Shown here: positions 1 to 11,833 of the stretch, in pieces
Numbering within the stretch: position 1 is the stretch's first letter
Layout of the letters: every line of letters begins with the position of its first letter
Origin: Datura wrightii
Taxonomy: Eukaryota; Streptophyta; Magnoliopsida; Solanales; Solanaceae
Assembly: GCA_035772735.1 (NCBI GenBank)
Contig: JASDFA010000001.1
Location: 94,451,501 to 94,515,500, forward strand
DNA: 64,000 bases
Direction: 5' to 3'
The notes under the pieces: model-generated
Databases searched by the model: none
The model's input: only the letters and a program-made list of their open reading frames with translations
Told to the model about the DNA's origin: nothing
Made by a program: the position numbers and the translations under genes

Positions 1-2155
1 AGCAGTAAAAACATGGCCCAGACCTACCACTCCGATCGAAGTACGCAGTTTTCTGGGATTAGCAGGGTACTAAAGAAGATTTATTGAGGGATTCTCCACC
101 ATAGCGGCACCTCTGACTAAGCTGACGCAAAAAGCAGTAAAGTTTCAGTGGACAGAGGCATGTGAGCAGAGTTTCCAGGTATTGAAAACAGGTTGACCTC
201 CGCCCAAATGTTTGCATTGCCAGAAGGTATAGAGGGTTATGCAGTTTATTGTGACGCTTCGGGTATTGGGTTAGGATGTGTGTTGATGCAGCATGGTAAA
301 GTAATTGCTTATGCTTCTAGACAACTGAGGAAACACAAAAAGAATTATCCTACCCATGACCTGGAACTAGCCGCAGTGATCCACGCCCTAAAGATATGGA
401 GACATTACTTGTATGGCGTCCATGTGGATATTTTCACTGATCATAAAAGCCTACAGTATATCTTCACCCAGAGAGAGCTGAATTTGCGGTAGCGTCGCTG
501 GTTGGAGTTGTTGAAAGATTATGATGTAAATATTCTGTATCACCCAGGAAGAGCCAATGTAGTAGCAGATGCCCTTAGCCGTAAGTCTATGGGGAGTTTG
601 GCGTACTTGGAGCCCGAGCAGCGAGAATTGGCCCGAGAAATACACCAGTTAGCCAGTTTAGTCATTCGTGTAGCAGAAACAAAGGACAACAGAGTGGTAA
701 TTCAGAACACCGCAGTGTCGTCATTAGTTGTGGAGGTAAAGGAACGGCAGTATGAAGATCCTGACCTAGTTCAACTTAAAGACAGATTTCAGCAAGGAAA
801 AGCGTCGGATTTTCAGGTAACTGAGGATGAAGTGTTGCGATGTAAGGGTCGCCTTTGTGTTCCAGACGTTGTAGGGCTTCGCCAGCAGATTATGAGCGAG
901 GTACATTACGCCCACTATTCTCTCCATCCAAGCGCGATGAAAATGTACCATGATATCAAAGAAATCTACTAGTGGCCAGGTATGAAGAAGGAAATAGCAG
1001 AATTCGTAGCCTAGTGTCCTAACTGCCAGCAAGTAAAAGCTGAACACCAGAAACCAAGCGGATTGACTCAAGACATAGCTATGCCTCTTTGGAAGTGGGA
1101 AGCAGTAAATATGGATTTTGTAGCAGGATTACCTCGTACTAGGCATAGAAATGACTCAATTTGGGTAATTGTTGACAGACTGACAAAATCAGCCCATTTT
1201 CTGCCAGTAAGGGCTACTTTCTCTACTGAAGATTATGCTGAGATGTATATCAGAGAAATAGTCAAACTGCACGGTGTTCCAGTGTCCATTATCTCTGACG
1301 GAGGGGCACAATTTACAGCCAAATTTTGGCAATCATTTCAGAGAGGCCTGGGAACACAGATTAATCTAAGCACAGCTTTCCATCCTCAGACAGATGGGCA
1401 GGCAGAACGCGCTATTCAAACGCTCGAGGATATGTTGCGAGCGTGTTGTGTTGGACTTTGGAGGTTGCTGGGATGAGCACTTACCACTTATTGAGTTCGC
1501 TTATAATAACAATTACCATTCAACTATCCAGATGGCACCTTATGAGGCATTGTATGGACGAAAGTGCAGATCGCTAGTTGGCTGGTTTGAAGTAGGAGAG
1601 TCAGCGCTGATTGGGCCGGATATTATTCATCAGTCAGAGGAAAAAGTAAAGCTTATCAAAGAATGCCTACTGACTGCTACGAGCCGCCAGAAATCGTATG
1701 CTAATGTGCGGCGCAGAAACTTGGAATTTAATGTGAATGACTGGGTATTCTTGAAAGTTTCTCCAATGAAAGGGGTGATGAGATTCGGCTAGAATGGCAA
1801 GCTCAGCCCGAGATTTGTTGGGCCTTATCAGATTCGCCAAAGAATAGGCCAAGTGGCATACGAGTTGAACTTACCTCCAGAGTTAGAGTTTGTTCATCCA
1901 GTTTTTCATGTGTCCATGCTGAGGAAGTATATAGGGGACCCCTCCAAAGTTGTCCCAGTTCAGGATGTCCAGGTTACGGAGGAGCTGGCTTATGAAGAGG
2001 TTCTAGTAGTCATACTAGACCGACAGATTCGCAGATTAAGAACTAAAGATGTTGCTTCTGTCAAGGTATTATGGCGTAATAGGAACCGAGAGGAAATGAC
2101 TTGGGAAGCAGAGGAAGATATGAAAGTCAGATATCCTCAGTTATTTCACACTTAA
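1..2155 (+). pseudogene. Ty3/gypsy (Tekay/Del-like chromovirus) pol, 3' part, decayed
   Basis: This is the downstream part of a retrotransposon polyprotein that copies element RNA and integrates the cDNA. In order it shows the end of RT (LGLAGY at about 40-70), RNase H (YCDASG near 250, TDHKS near 438, ADALSRK near 570), an integrase zinc-binding region (HYSLHPSAMKMY, then CPNCQQVK), the integrase core (MDF near 1113, ISDGGAQFT near 1290, QAERAIQTLEDMLR near 1400) and a C-terminal chromodomain-like stretch (LWRNRNREEMTWE near 2070). Breaks seen: in-frame stops at 71, 490, 970, 1012 and 1790, and frameshifts near 190 and 1450. The 5' half lies outside the window. The chromodomain supports the chromovirus assignment; the exact lineage is inferred. 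Confidence 0.92.
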
Positions 2156-2410
2156 TCAGCTAGAGGTACATTAGTATTGTTGTTTTATGAGTTGCCTTAT
2201 ATTTATGTGTATAAATGAAATAGTTGACTCTAGTCTATTGTGTGATGAATACTATAGTATTGTGTGGAATTCCTGTATTTGACTTTTCTGCATTTCAGGA
2301 TTTTTGAGATAGTCCATATTACAGGGGAAACTCTGCCAAAATTTTTCGAGAATAAGTAGAGTAAGTTGAGATTCCTGTGAGAAGGAGTTTACATTCGAGG
2401 ACGAATGTTC

Positions 2411-2424
2411 TTAAGGGGGGAGGA
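2411..2424 (+). other. Polypurine tract of the gypsy element
   Basis: A purine run with six consecutive G lies directly before the TG that starts the 3' LTR. This is where the plus-strand primer for retrotransposon reverse transcription is expected. It supports both the LTR start and the plus-strand orientation. Confidence 0.8.
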
Positions 2425-4673
2425 TGTTACACCCCGTAAATTCTTGACATTTAGATGGCCTATTCGCATGTTGGTTAAGAGTTTTAGAATATCATACGTG
2501 CTAGAAAAAAGGCCCGGGAGAGACCGGACAAGCGCCAAGTCGGAGTGTCGCAAGGCAAATGCGACTTATAAATTGCATTCGACAAATGCGACTTATAAAT
2601 CGCATTCGACAAATACGACTTAAAGGCCCCAAGTATATAAAGCCTTCCCACTTTGTTTTAAATCATTTCCCATCTTTTAATTTCCGGTAAGCGACCAAAA
2701 ACAGAGGAAGGCGAGGATTCCATACAAATATTCGTCCGATTACGCCGTCAAACGCAGTCCAAACTCAAATTAACTTCGAGTAGCGAAGTATAAAGCTGTA
2801 GGGAGCATTTCTACGGAGTTAGTTTCATGAAATTCGACCAGCGAATCGTCGTCCTACTGAGCTAAGGTAAGTGGAATTGCTTCAAATTAGTGTCAATATA
2901 CTCCTAGCCCTAAAGTGAGTATTTCTCCCTTCTGGACTTTCGAGAAATAGCGAGTTTTCGGCTGTTTTTCGATAAGTCAAAGTTTGGGCAGTATATATAT
3001 TCAAAGTAGTGTTTTCTTCCAGAATATTGATGACTTTAGTTTTATTTGCTATGAATATGAATGCAGTTAGTCAAGAAGTCGGCAATTGAGGTATGTAAAG
3101 ATAGTAATTCTAGTATAGTAAAATAGAATAAATTCCAGAAGAATGTTTCAAAGCCGAGTATTATGCCAGTGTGAATTCAGTAAGCATGCTTGAATAATTA
3201 TTATGTCATATTCAGAATAAAAGTCACTAAATTAGTATCAGATAGCGAGATATTATTTCAGACTCAGTATAACTCAGTATCAGATTCAGTATATTTCAGC
3301 AAGGGATTCAGAATAGAATATCAGAACATGGACAGTATTATCAGATTTAATATATATGTTATATGTGATTATTGTTGTTTGTAGAGACCTGATTGTTCTA
3401 TGTTGGGCACCCTTAGAGCTTCCTTGCCGCCCCAGGGTTAATAGATGTGTCGACTCGCCCACCAGAGGGTGAGGATACGTCACTCCAAGGAGTGGCATGC
3501 CATCCGCCAGAGGACGAAGATGGGAGGCAGCATTCCCCATAGCAGGCTGATCAGCATTATAGCACATCCCCATCGAGCGCTTGCGCCCGGGGTACAATTA
3601 CAAATTACAGATACAGATCTCAGATCACAGTTTATAGGAGTCCTTCGGACTCAGATACAGCTATAGTCAGGGGCCTAGAGAGCCCAAGTTGCATACCCAT
3701 GGGGCCGTCGGGATGCTCGTAGTTACTAGGTGAGTGGTGTGAATAGTTACTAGGTGGATGGCGACCCGGGTAGGGGTATATAGATTGCATGTTGATTGGT
3801 ACCTTCCGGCTTATGGGGGCTGGTATAGGTTCTTGTATGCTTATGTGTTATTTATTAAATTGATAGATAGCAGGACGCCACACTGACAAGTATGATTCTC
3901 ACCTTCTCTCCAGTACAGTTAAGCTCATTTCAGATTCTGCTATCCCAGGCAGTCTTAGCCATCTCCTATACTTCAGTAACTATCAGTATTACTGTTTATC
4001 TTCAGTTATGTTCTAGTTATTGCTTTGCATACTCGGTACCTGTGGTACTGACGCCCGTTTGGGGCCACTGCATTACTTGCCTGCAGGTACTCATAGACGA
4101 GGAGCCGATCCCTCATAATTCCAGCCAGCACACAGAGTCATCAGCTCTTGTCATCCGGAGCTTGACAGCTAGAGGTTTATTTCTCTTTTTGTTGTACAGT
4201 ACGGGTAGGCCGGGGCCCTGTCCCGACCATCTTATTATCATTCTTAGAGGCTTGCAGACTGTATATTTCCTATGGTTAGTCGTACCGGTCGTGTGAGGCC
4301 GTGTGTATGTTTTAGTTTGTTTATGATGGTCGTGTGGGGCCTTGTATAGTTGATAGTTGGTGACCTTGTCGGTCACAGAGCAGTTTAGCATTTAGTTCAG
4401 CTTTTCAGTGAAACTAGTCAGCATGGTGGCCTTGTCGGCCCGCATAGGTTCCTTTATACTCCTGTGGTTCTGGTCAGCTGTTGTTTTCTTACAGGAGGCT
4501 ATAGGCCTAGTCGGCCGGAGGCTGTATTTACAGTCGTTATATAGCCCGTTGGTTCCATGAGTCCAGGGTTAGAGCCAGCCTGGCACCAGAAGTGTTTAGG
4601 CTCAGTAGTCCAGCAGTCCAGGTCTTAGTAGGGCACCAGGTGCCAGTCATGCCTCCCAAGGCGGGGCGTGACA
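2425..4673 (+). repeat. 3' LTR of the gypsy element (about 2.25 kb)
   Basis: It begins TGTTACACCCCG just after the polypurine tract and ends GGGGCGTGACA, giving the usual TG...CA termini. A TATA-like box lies at about 2632-2640. A short tandem repeat of roughly 27 bp at about 2545-2624 lies just upstream of the box, presumably in U3. The same LTR family recurs in reverse orientation at 53148-55286, where both ends match. The 5' LTR is outside the window, so the target-site duplication cannot be confirmed; the first bases after the element are GAAAC. Small open frames here are chance frames. Confidence 0.9.
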
Positions 4674-5649
4674 GAAACTTATCAGACCATTCAAAAAATC
4701 TAAGTCCAAACTTGAAATAATTGTTAAAATACAAAAACTATGAAAAATTTAAGAAACATTCATAGATTACATTACCTATTAAATATATTTATGTATAAAA
4801 TATTTTAAAAACTTATGTAACGTCGGATTGGTTTAACTTTAATTTGATATTTTTTATGTTAAAATCAAATCAAATTAATTTTGGTGACTTTGTTTTGAAT
4901 ATCAAACCATAGTCGAATTTTTTTGGCTGACTCGAATTATCGATTTGATGTGATTTATTGATTTTTTTTTATTACACATCTATCCACCGATATCAAATAG
5001 GATAACCTTGAAAGGCTTAAAAAATGTTACTTTTCTCCATGTGTGCAATGATTCATGAATTGAAGTGGTTTCAAAGTCTGACAATGTACACATTTAGCTC
5101 ATGCTCTTTTTTAAAAATTATTGCAATCCAAAATCATTAAAATCCAATATTGGAGCAACTTTATCTAAATCTAATTTAGATGTAAATAGATGACTACTCT
5201 TAGTTTTTCACGGTATCATAACTCTTTCAAAATCCTCTCATATATATATATGAGACTTTTTCACTTGTTCATTTCTCTTTGTAGTAGAGAGACAACTACG
5301 GCTCCATTAATTGATTGAATATTTCGTCTTCTCACCCTTTGGCATCCATTTATAGAATGATTGTGACAGGAAAAGTTATAACACTTAACGTTTTTCAGGA
5401 CTGTTAGGGTAATTAGGTTTCTAAGAAGGATATTTTAATACGTTAACTTTCAAATTTAGGGATTTCTACTTTTAATATAATATAGATAAATATATATAGA
5501 TAACTACTTTAAATTCAAATATGTTTAGTAAAATATCACTAGGACTAAAACTAAAATTTATTAATAATCAAGGGGCTAAAAGTGTTATTGACATAAAATA
5601 AAATATACATAGTAAATTGGCATAACCCAAAGCTTACCTGCAATCTATA

Positions 5650-6099
5650 TCTATTATATAGAAGAGTCATGATAGGATGACCAAGATTATAATTGTAATT
5701 TCACATCTAATTCATAGATGTTTCAAGAACATGGGTTAAAATTTAAAAACTGATATTCCTTTATAAAAAAAAAAATTACAAAAATACTAGAATGTACCAT
5801 TTCTCTTAATTTTTTCTTCTCTTTGTTGTATTGTATGATATACTTGATCTTTATATTATTTTACCACCAATTATCTTTAAACATGTGTAATATTAATAAT
5901 TGATAATTATATTTTTGTTGGGTCTATTCTTTTTAAATGATGTAGCTATCATAATCAAGAACTTTTTTATATATAGACTTATTCAATCCCATAAAATTTA
6001 AAATATTCAAATTATCAACTTTTATTCATATTTATTTTTTTTATTTTTTTAAAGAAGTTTTATTTAGCTAATTATTTATTATTAATAAAATGTGTATTT
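5650..6099 (+). repeat. Dispersed AT-rich element, unit 1 (possibly Helitron-derived)
   Basis: Starts with TCTATTATATAGAAGAG, followed about 15 bases later by GACCAAG and then a TTTCACATCTAA block. The next unit starts the same way at 6100, and at least 190 bp after the start can be aligned between the two units (the TTTTTTCTTCTCTTTG block, for example). A 5' TC and an AT-rich body fit a Helitron 5' end, but I could not identify a CTRR 3' end with a hairpin. The right boundary is simply the start of the next unit. Confidence 0.45.
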
Positions 6100-6870
6100 T
6101 CTATTATATAGAAGAGCCATGTGCTAGAACGATCAAGGGCAATTTTGAAATTTCACATCTAACCTATAAATGATAAAAAAATATTAAATGTTAAAACTTA
6201 AAAGTTAATATTCTTTCATTAAAAAAAATACAAAGGCACTAGAATATTTCATTACTCTGGATTTTTTCTTCTCTTTCTCTATTGAATTTATTTATTGCTT
6301 CTTTATTTTTATTTTAAATTTATTGTGTATTCAATTTTCTATCCATCTTCCTTCCTCCATGAGTAGTGGCTAGATATTTTTTCATAATATCTCGAAAAAT
6401 CATTTAATATTAGAAATTTGTATTGCAAAGTTATTAAAAAAATTTGGTATTAATAACATCACTCAACTTAGAGTATTTTTATTACAAAATCACTCAACTA
6501 AATTTATCATTAAAAAAATTAATATGACAAAATATTTTTTTATGGTATGTAAATATGGACTCCACAAATAAATGAATTTTTATTTATCCAATTTTAAAAA
6601 TTAAAAAATAAGTTATTATTTTATATTTAATTTATTCTTATTTTTTTTTCTATTTTATATATTATATTATATATTATTATTTATTATTATATTATTATTA
6701 TTTATTATCATACAGAAAGATGAAGAGGTGGTAGACCAAGAGAATATTTGTCTTTCACTCTATGATCAACTTTCATTCATGTTACATTTTTTTACATTCT
6801 TTTTAAAGAACTTTTATTTCACTCATTATTTACTATTAATAGAATGGTGCATTTAATAAAAATACAACTC
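6100..6870 (+). repeat. Dispersed AT-rich element, unit 2, head-to-tail with unit 1
   Basis: Repeats the start motif of unit 1 and the same downstream blocks. Near 6805-6860 it has a stretch resembling the end of unit 1 (AAAGAACTTTTATTT, then ATTATTTACTATTAATA). The middle contains extra AT-rich sequence and a further weak copy of the motif at about 6700-6745. Boundaries are approximate. Confidence 0.4.
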
Positions 6871-8231
6871 TTTTAAATATCATATTATACTTCTAAATTT
6901 ATTGAAAATTCAAAGTTTCTAAAACTATATTTTAGCCCAAAAATTATTGTCATGAACTCTACTAACAAATATATAAAATTCACCGGAATTAATTTATAGG
7001 CCATATATAAAAATTATATTAGATAAAAGATAATTTCTTTTTTAAAATTTACTGCACTTTATAAGATATAATTATTGATGACTTAAGTATTAAACATTAA
7101 AATATGACTTTGAATTGGAATTATATTTAATTTAAAAATTATAATAGATAAATAATTATAATGGAATTGAATTTTCTATTATGTTATTTATTTCTATATA
7201 GAAAGATGAAGTGAGACCAACGGTAGTTTTGACATTTCACTAAGATCATGCTAATGTATGCTATACACTTTTGAAATAAGAATTGAATATTTTAGCCAAA
7301 TAACATAAAAATCAAAATCTTCTCTTTTAATCCAAGACTTTTTCTTTTACCTAATTTTAGAAGGTCCATCATGTATTTGGGTCTTTCTTATTTGATCTAT
7401 TGATTATATTTCAACAAATAAAATTATTTTTATCTTTATTTTGTAATGTGGTTATATCTTTTTTTAACGTAAGTTTTCTATTTCTACTTGATAAAAATAA
7501 TATTTATATAAGTACAATATTTAAATTAATATATATATTAATAAAAGAAATACATGTTATTTGATATGATATTAGAATTCTCATGTAAATAAAATTTTGC
7601 GTAAAATATTTAATAAAATAAATATTTTTTAAATTATGTTAATAATATAATATTGATAAAATGTTATTATGATGGAGTGTTGGTTAGAGTTAAAATGTAT
7701 CACGCTAGATGTTTAAAGTAAAATCACATTAATTTATCATGGTTAGATCATATATTAATGAAAAAAATGTACATTTATTAACTGTGGTTTAGTGATGAAA
7801 GTATATATGAAAACTAGATTTTACATATTAATTAGTTTGACGTAAATATTGAATACAAATAATTTTAATCGGGACCGGTTATGATTGTGAGTATAAAAAT
7901 AAATATAATATATATTAATAAACACTATGATACAGGGTCATACAATATTTTAGTAAAATGTATATTAGATATGTGTGAGATGATTTTCAAATATTTATTT
8001 AGAATATAAAATTAATAAAATATGCTATAAATTAAAAAAGATGTTCAATAATAATGCTATAAGTATAAACAAAACATATTATTCGTATGTCAAAATAAGA
8101 TAACAAAATAGAGAAAGTTATAATGAAAATAACTTATGTAATTTTTTAAAAAAAATGAATATAGACTACTTTTTTTTTAACGAAAATACATCTAAAGTAA
8201 ACACTATAAAGTTTTATTTAGGAGAAAGACA

Positions 8232-8298
8232 TTTCACTTAGCTTAACTTTTTTTTAATCATATTATTTTAAAATAATATTTTATAGAATTTCAGTAAT
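8232..8298 (+). repeat. 67-bp direct repeat, left flank of EPRV-1
   Basis: Identical over 67 bp to 19183-19249, including an eight-T run and the final AGTAAT. The two copies bracket the viral sequence exactly, so this looks like duplicated host target DNA. The last six bases, AGTAAT, also occur at the matching place inside the virus (about 10633-10638 on the minus strand), giving junction microhomology. Confidence 0.85.
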
Positions 8299-9436
8299 GG
8301 CTTCACTAATACTCCAAGATATAAGAACCCTGCAATACAAAGAGGTGGAAAAACATTTGATAAATGAGAAGATTTCTCAAGAAAGAGGAGAATCCTCAAA
8401 CTCTATAAAATTAGAGGATATTCCGAAAGACAGTTCCTTATACGAACAATTGCAGGCATATTTAGCCGCACAGCAGCCAAAGCATAGTGATACATATGCA
8501 AAAATGGCTCAAGATGACTCTGATGATATAAAGAGTTATGAAAAATTGCCAAAAGAGGAAATTATATTTCTTGTAGATAATCAGGTAATTCAATGGCAAA
8601 ATGATCCATGGCATATACTGCAAAGACATTTGACAGATAATTTATATTTTTCGGGTGAGTCATACAAAACCCGATCATATTATGAAAATATCTTGATTTC
8701 CACTGAAAGTGCTGAATTTCAGCATTTCAAAGGATTCAATGTTACTGATGAAGTTTATAACTTCTCAAAAATGATTATTAAAAAGGTTATATCCATTGAA
8801 GAATGGGGGATTTCCTCAATGAAAGAAAGACAGGTGATTCTTAATAAAGTAAGAATCAATTATACTTACTGGGATTATATCCAAGCTTTTAAAACAGTTT
8901 TGGTTTATGACAATGATAAGCATAAACATACTTGATTTATAAAAGTATGTGCAAAAATATTTTCGGGTAATATCTCAAATTGGTTCCTAAATTGGTGGAC
9001 CTATCATGGACCTACAGTTGATATTCTACCATCACCATTCAGAGAATTATACAATGAATGGATACAAGTATCTCCTGAAGTGGATGCTCTATTCAGGGAA
9101 AATCATGTCTGTTGGCCAGAAAAAATTGGTCAAGTCTATTTCTTTTTGGAATTCTCAATCCCATGGATCCATAAATGGACTCCAGAATTCGGATATACCG
9201 AAGAACAGATCTCATGTTTATACAGAGTTTATTATAATAATTTCTGGGATAAATTATTAAAAAAGGATCCAAGCACAGGGCAGTTATATGGTCAAAGTCC
9301 TATAGACTTAATTTCTCAAACAATTAAGACTTATAAGTCCAGAACCAAGACTATATTTGTGGAGGATAATTCTATCAAGTATGTGGCTCGAAAAATCAAT
9401 TTTCAAGAAGGTGATAAGGAAGAGTATATAGCTCGA
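8299..9436 (+). repeat. Left arm of EPRV-1 inverted repeat
   Basis: Reverse-complement copy of 9496-10632 with about ten differences, including one single-base indel near 8355, so about 99% identity. It carries viral second-ORF sequence in plus orientation. The ATG at 8297 is formed across the host junction and is not a viral start. The same TGA that interrupts the right-arm ORF is present here (about 8933), so that stop predates the duplication. Confidence 0.92.
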
Positions 9437-9495
9437 GCTATATATGAATCTTTATAAATGAATCTCTGAATTTTAATAGGCCTAATAGGCAAATA
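9437..9495. other. 59-bp spacer of the inverted repeat
   Basis: Unpaired AT-rich stretch between the two arms. It would be the loop if the region were transcribed through. It continues the viral reading frame of the right arm on the minus strand. Confidence 0.8.
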
Positions 9496-10632
9496 TCGAG
9501 CTATATACTCTTCCTTATCACCTTCTTGAAAATTGATTTTTCGAGCCATATACTTGATAGAATTATCCTCCACAAATATAGTCTTGGTTCTAGACTTATA
9601 AGTCTTAATTGTTTGAGAAATTAAATCTATAAGACTTTGACCATATAACTGCCCTGTGCTTGGATCCTTTTTTAATAATTTATCCCAAAAATTATTATAA
9701 TAAACTCTGTATAAACATGAGATCTGTTCTTCGGTATATCCGAATTCTGGAGTCCATTTATGGATCCATGGGATTGAGAATTCCAAAAAGAAATAGACTT
9801 GACCAAATTTTTCTGGCCAACAGACATGATTTTCCCTGAATAGAGCATCCACTTCAGGAGATACTTGTACCCATTCATTGTATAATTCTCTAAATGGTGA
9901 TGGTAGAATATCAACTGTAGGTCCATGATAGGTCCACCAATTTAGGAACCAATTTGAGATATTACCCGAAAATATTTTTGCACATACTTTTATAAATCAA
10001 GTATGTTTATGCTTATCATTGTCATAAACCAAAACTGTTTTAAAAGCTTGGATATAATCCCAGTAAGTATAATTGATTCTTACTTTATTAAGAATCACCT
10101 GTCTTTCTTTCATTGAGGAAATCCCCCATTCTTCAATGGATATAACCTTTTTTATAATCATTTTTGAGAAGTTATAAACTTCATCAGTAACATTGAATCC
10201 TTTGAAATGCTGAAATTCAGCACTTTCAGTGGAAATCAAGATATTTTCATAATATGATCGGGTTTTGTATGACTCACCCGAAAAATATAAATTATCTGTC
10301 AAATGTCTTTGCAGTATATGCCATGGATCATTTTGCCATTGAATTACCTGATTATCTACAAGAAATATAATTTCCTCTTTTGGCAATTTTTCATAACTCT
10401 TTATATCATCAGAGTCATCTTGAGCCATTTTTGCATATGTATCACTATGCTTTGGCTGCTGTGCGGCTAAATATGCCTGCAAATGTTCGTATAAGGAACT
10501 GTCTTTCGGAATATCCTCTAATTTTATAGAGTTTGAGGATTCTCCTCTTTCTTGAGAAATCTTCTCATTTATCAATGTTTTTCCACCCCTTTGTATTACA
10601 GGGTTCTCATATCTTGGAGTATTAGTGGAGCC
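9496..10632 (-). repeat. Right arm of EPRV-1 inverted repeat
   Basis: This is the original-orientation copy, because it is continuous with the upstream RNase H region and with the N-terminus of the second ORF up to 10788. Pairing with the left arm extends from the spacer to 10632 and a few bases beyond through the AGTAAT microhomology. Confidence 0.92.
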
Positions 10633-10784
10633 ATTACTTCCACTTTGACTTGTATAACTTGTTCTTGTTCTTCCTCTATTTCGTCGTCCTCTTCCTCTAT
10701 CAGGAGCACGTAACCCTGGCCATTGTGACCTCATGCTACAACTAAAACAAATTTTATTAGCACATATAAAACAACCTTTATTAG

Positions 10785-10973
10785 TCATCCTAAACTTGCT
10801 GAATGATTTGATATATAAATATCTTCTACCATTCTTATCAAATTCTTCTGATTTTCTATTATATCATCAAAATCAGATATTATTCGAATAACTTGATTAA
10901 TATCTATAGCATTTTCATCAGCATTTTCTAGTAGTGTTTGACATCGTTCTTTATGAAATCTGGCATTTTTCAA
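10785..10973 (-). CDS. EPRV-1 small ORF overlapping the second ORF by ATGA
   Basis: A 62-codon frame between the RNase H region and the second ORF. Its TGA overlaps the ATG of the next ORF by four bases, an arrangement often linked to reinitiation or coupled translation. Composition is acidic/Ile-rich (DDIIENQKNLIRMVEDIY), possibly helical. It may instead be the remnant C-terminus of the polyprotein or a decayed N-terminus. No family recognised. Confidence 0.4.
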   Translation of the reverse strand: MKNARFHKERCQTLLENADENAIDINQVIRIISDFDDIIENQKNLIRMVEDIYISNHSASLG

Positions 10974-11038
10974 ATACCTTTGAAATTTTCAATATAAACT
11001 ATAATCATCTTTTATTTCTGAAAATGATTGTACATTAT

Positions 11039-11752
11039 TCATTGTATATATTCACGAGATAAAAAATCAGGAAGAGAATTATCAATTCCCTTTTTATACT
11101 CAATTTCAAAATCAAATGGAGCCAATTGAGCTTGCCATCTAGCAAATATAATTTTCGAAGCATCATGTTTAAAATCTTTATTAAACATAAACTTTACTGC
11201 TTGAGCGTCAGTTCTTATCAAGAACTTCTGATTATACAAATCATCCTGAAATTTCAAAACACATTTAACAATAGTAAGCATTTCGTGAGCAACAGTGGCA
11301 TATTTTTTCTGGGCTTCTGTCCACTTACCTGAATAATATCTAATCAAATATTCAATTTTATCATTGGGGTTTATTTGTTTAAGAATTCCCCCAAAACCAA
11401 TATTAGATGCATCTGTTTCTATAATCTTTTTCCACAACGGATTAGCAAGAGTTAAACACGGAAGAGTTTTAACCTTTTCTTTAACCTTCTTTACTAATTC
11501 AGTATGGCTATCAGTCCATGGCAAATTATGACCTTTCTTTAAACGATCATATAAAGGAGCTAGATCTCGAGATAAATCTTTATAAAATGGAGAAATATAA
11601 TTTAAATTACCAAGAAATCTTTGTAGTTGTATTTTATCAGTTATAACATCAGGAAATTTTGATGCAAAATCAATAGATCGCTGTATAGGAGTGATCTTGT
11701 CTTGGCAAATATAATGACCAAGAAATCTAACATTTGTTTGAAATAAACTCAT
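11039..11752 (-). pseudogene. EPRV-1 RT thumb/connection and RNase H
   Basis: Continues the RT domain in another frame and then gives a complete-looking RNase H, which removes RNA from the RNA/DNA hybrid in viral replication. Visible acidic positions: ETDAS (near 11420), the Glu of AHEML (near 11287), RTDAQ (near 11205) and the Asp of PDFLSREY at the end. It is separated from the upstream RT frame by a frameshift at an A/T homopolymer near 11838-11845. The frame stops at 11039, about 65 bp before the small ORF. Confidence 0.85.
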
Positions 11753-11833
11753 TTTGGTTTTGATATGACTAAACCATTTTGAATTACTATTTTCTTAAAA
11801 ATATCTAAGTGTTTATAATGTAATTCTAATGTT

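Larger units (their letters stand above)
4674..8231. other. AT-rich region without genes; diverged short repeats
   Basis: No convincing coding frame exists here. The stretch is strongly A/T-rich, with homopolymer runs and TTA/TAT tracts (for example about 6655-6710). The only structure I recognise is the repeated motif family annotated at 5650, 6100, about 6700 and 7193. Confidence 0.7.
9403..10788 (-). pseudogene. EPRV-1 second ORF (downstream of RNase H), interrupted
   Basis: A viral ORF of unknown function in the position held by an extra or transactivator-like ORF in several caulimovirids. It starts at ATG 10788 with a cysteine pattern (CFICANKICFSC), then an Arg/Gly-rich segment (RGRGRRNRGR, residues about 30-42), then a Trp/Tyr-rich globular part. 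A premature TGA at 9997-9999 ends the first 263 codons. The frame is otherwise open to 9403, but the last part runs through the spacer into the inverted arm, so the natural C-terminus is missing. The same domain occurs in EPRV-2 at 22595-23993, which confirms that it is a viral gene. I cannot name a biochemical role. Confidence 0.7.

Noticed and set aside
3892..4296. 134-codon ORF on the plus strand
   Set aside because: It lies entirely inside the gypsy LTR, with no recognised domain and no conservation signal I can see.
8297..8935. A 212-codon plus-strand ORF that looks like a separate gene
   Set aside because: Its ATG is created at the host-virus junction, and the rest is the inverted copy of the viral second ORF. 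It ends at the same TGA as the right arm.
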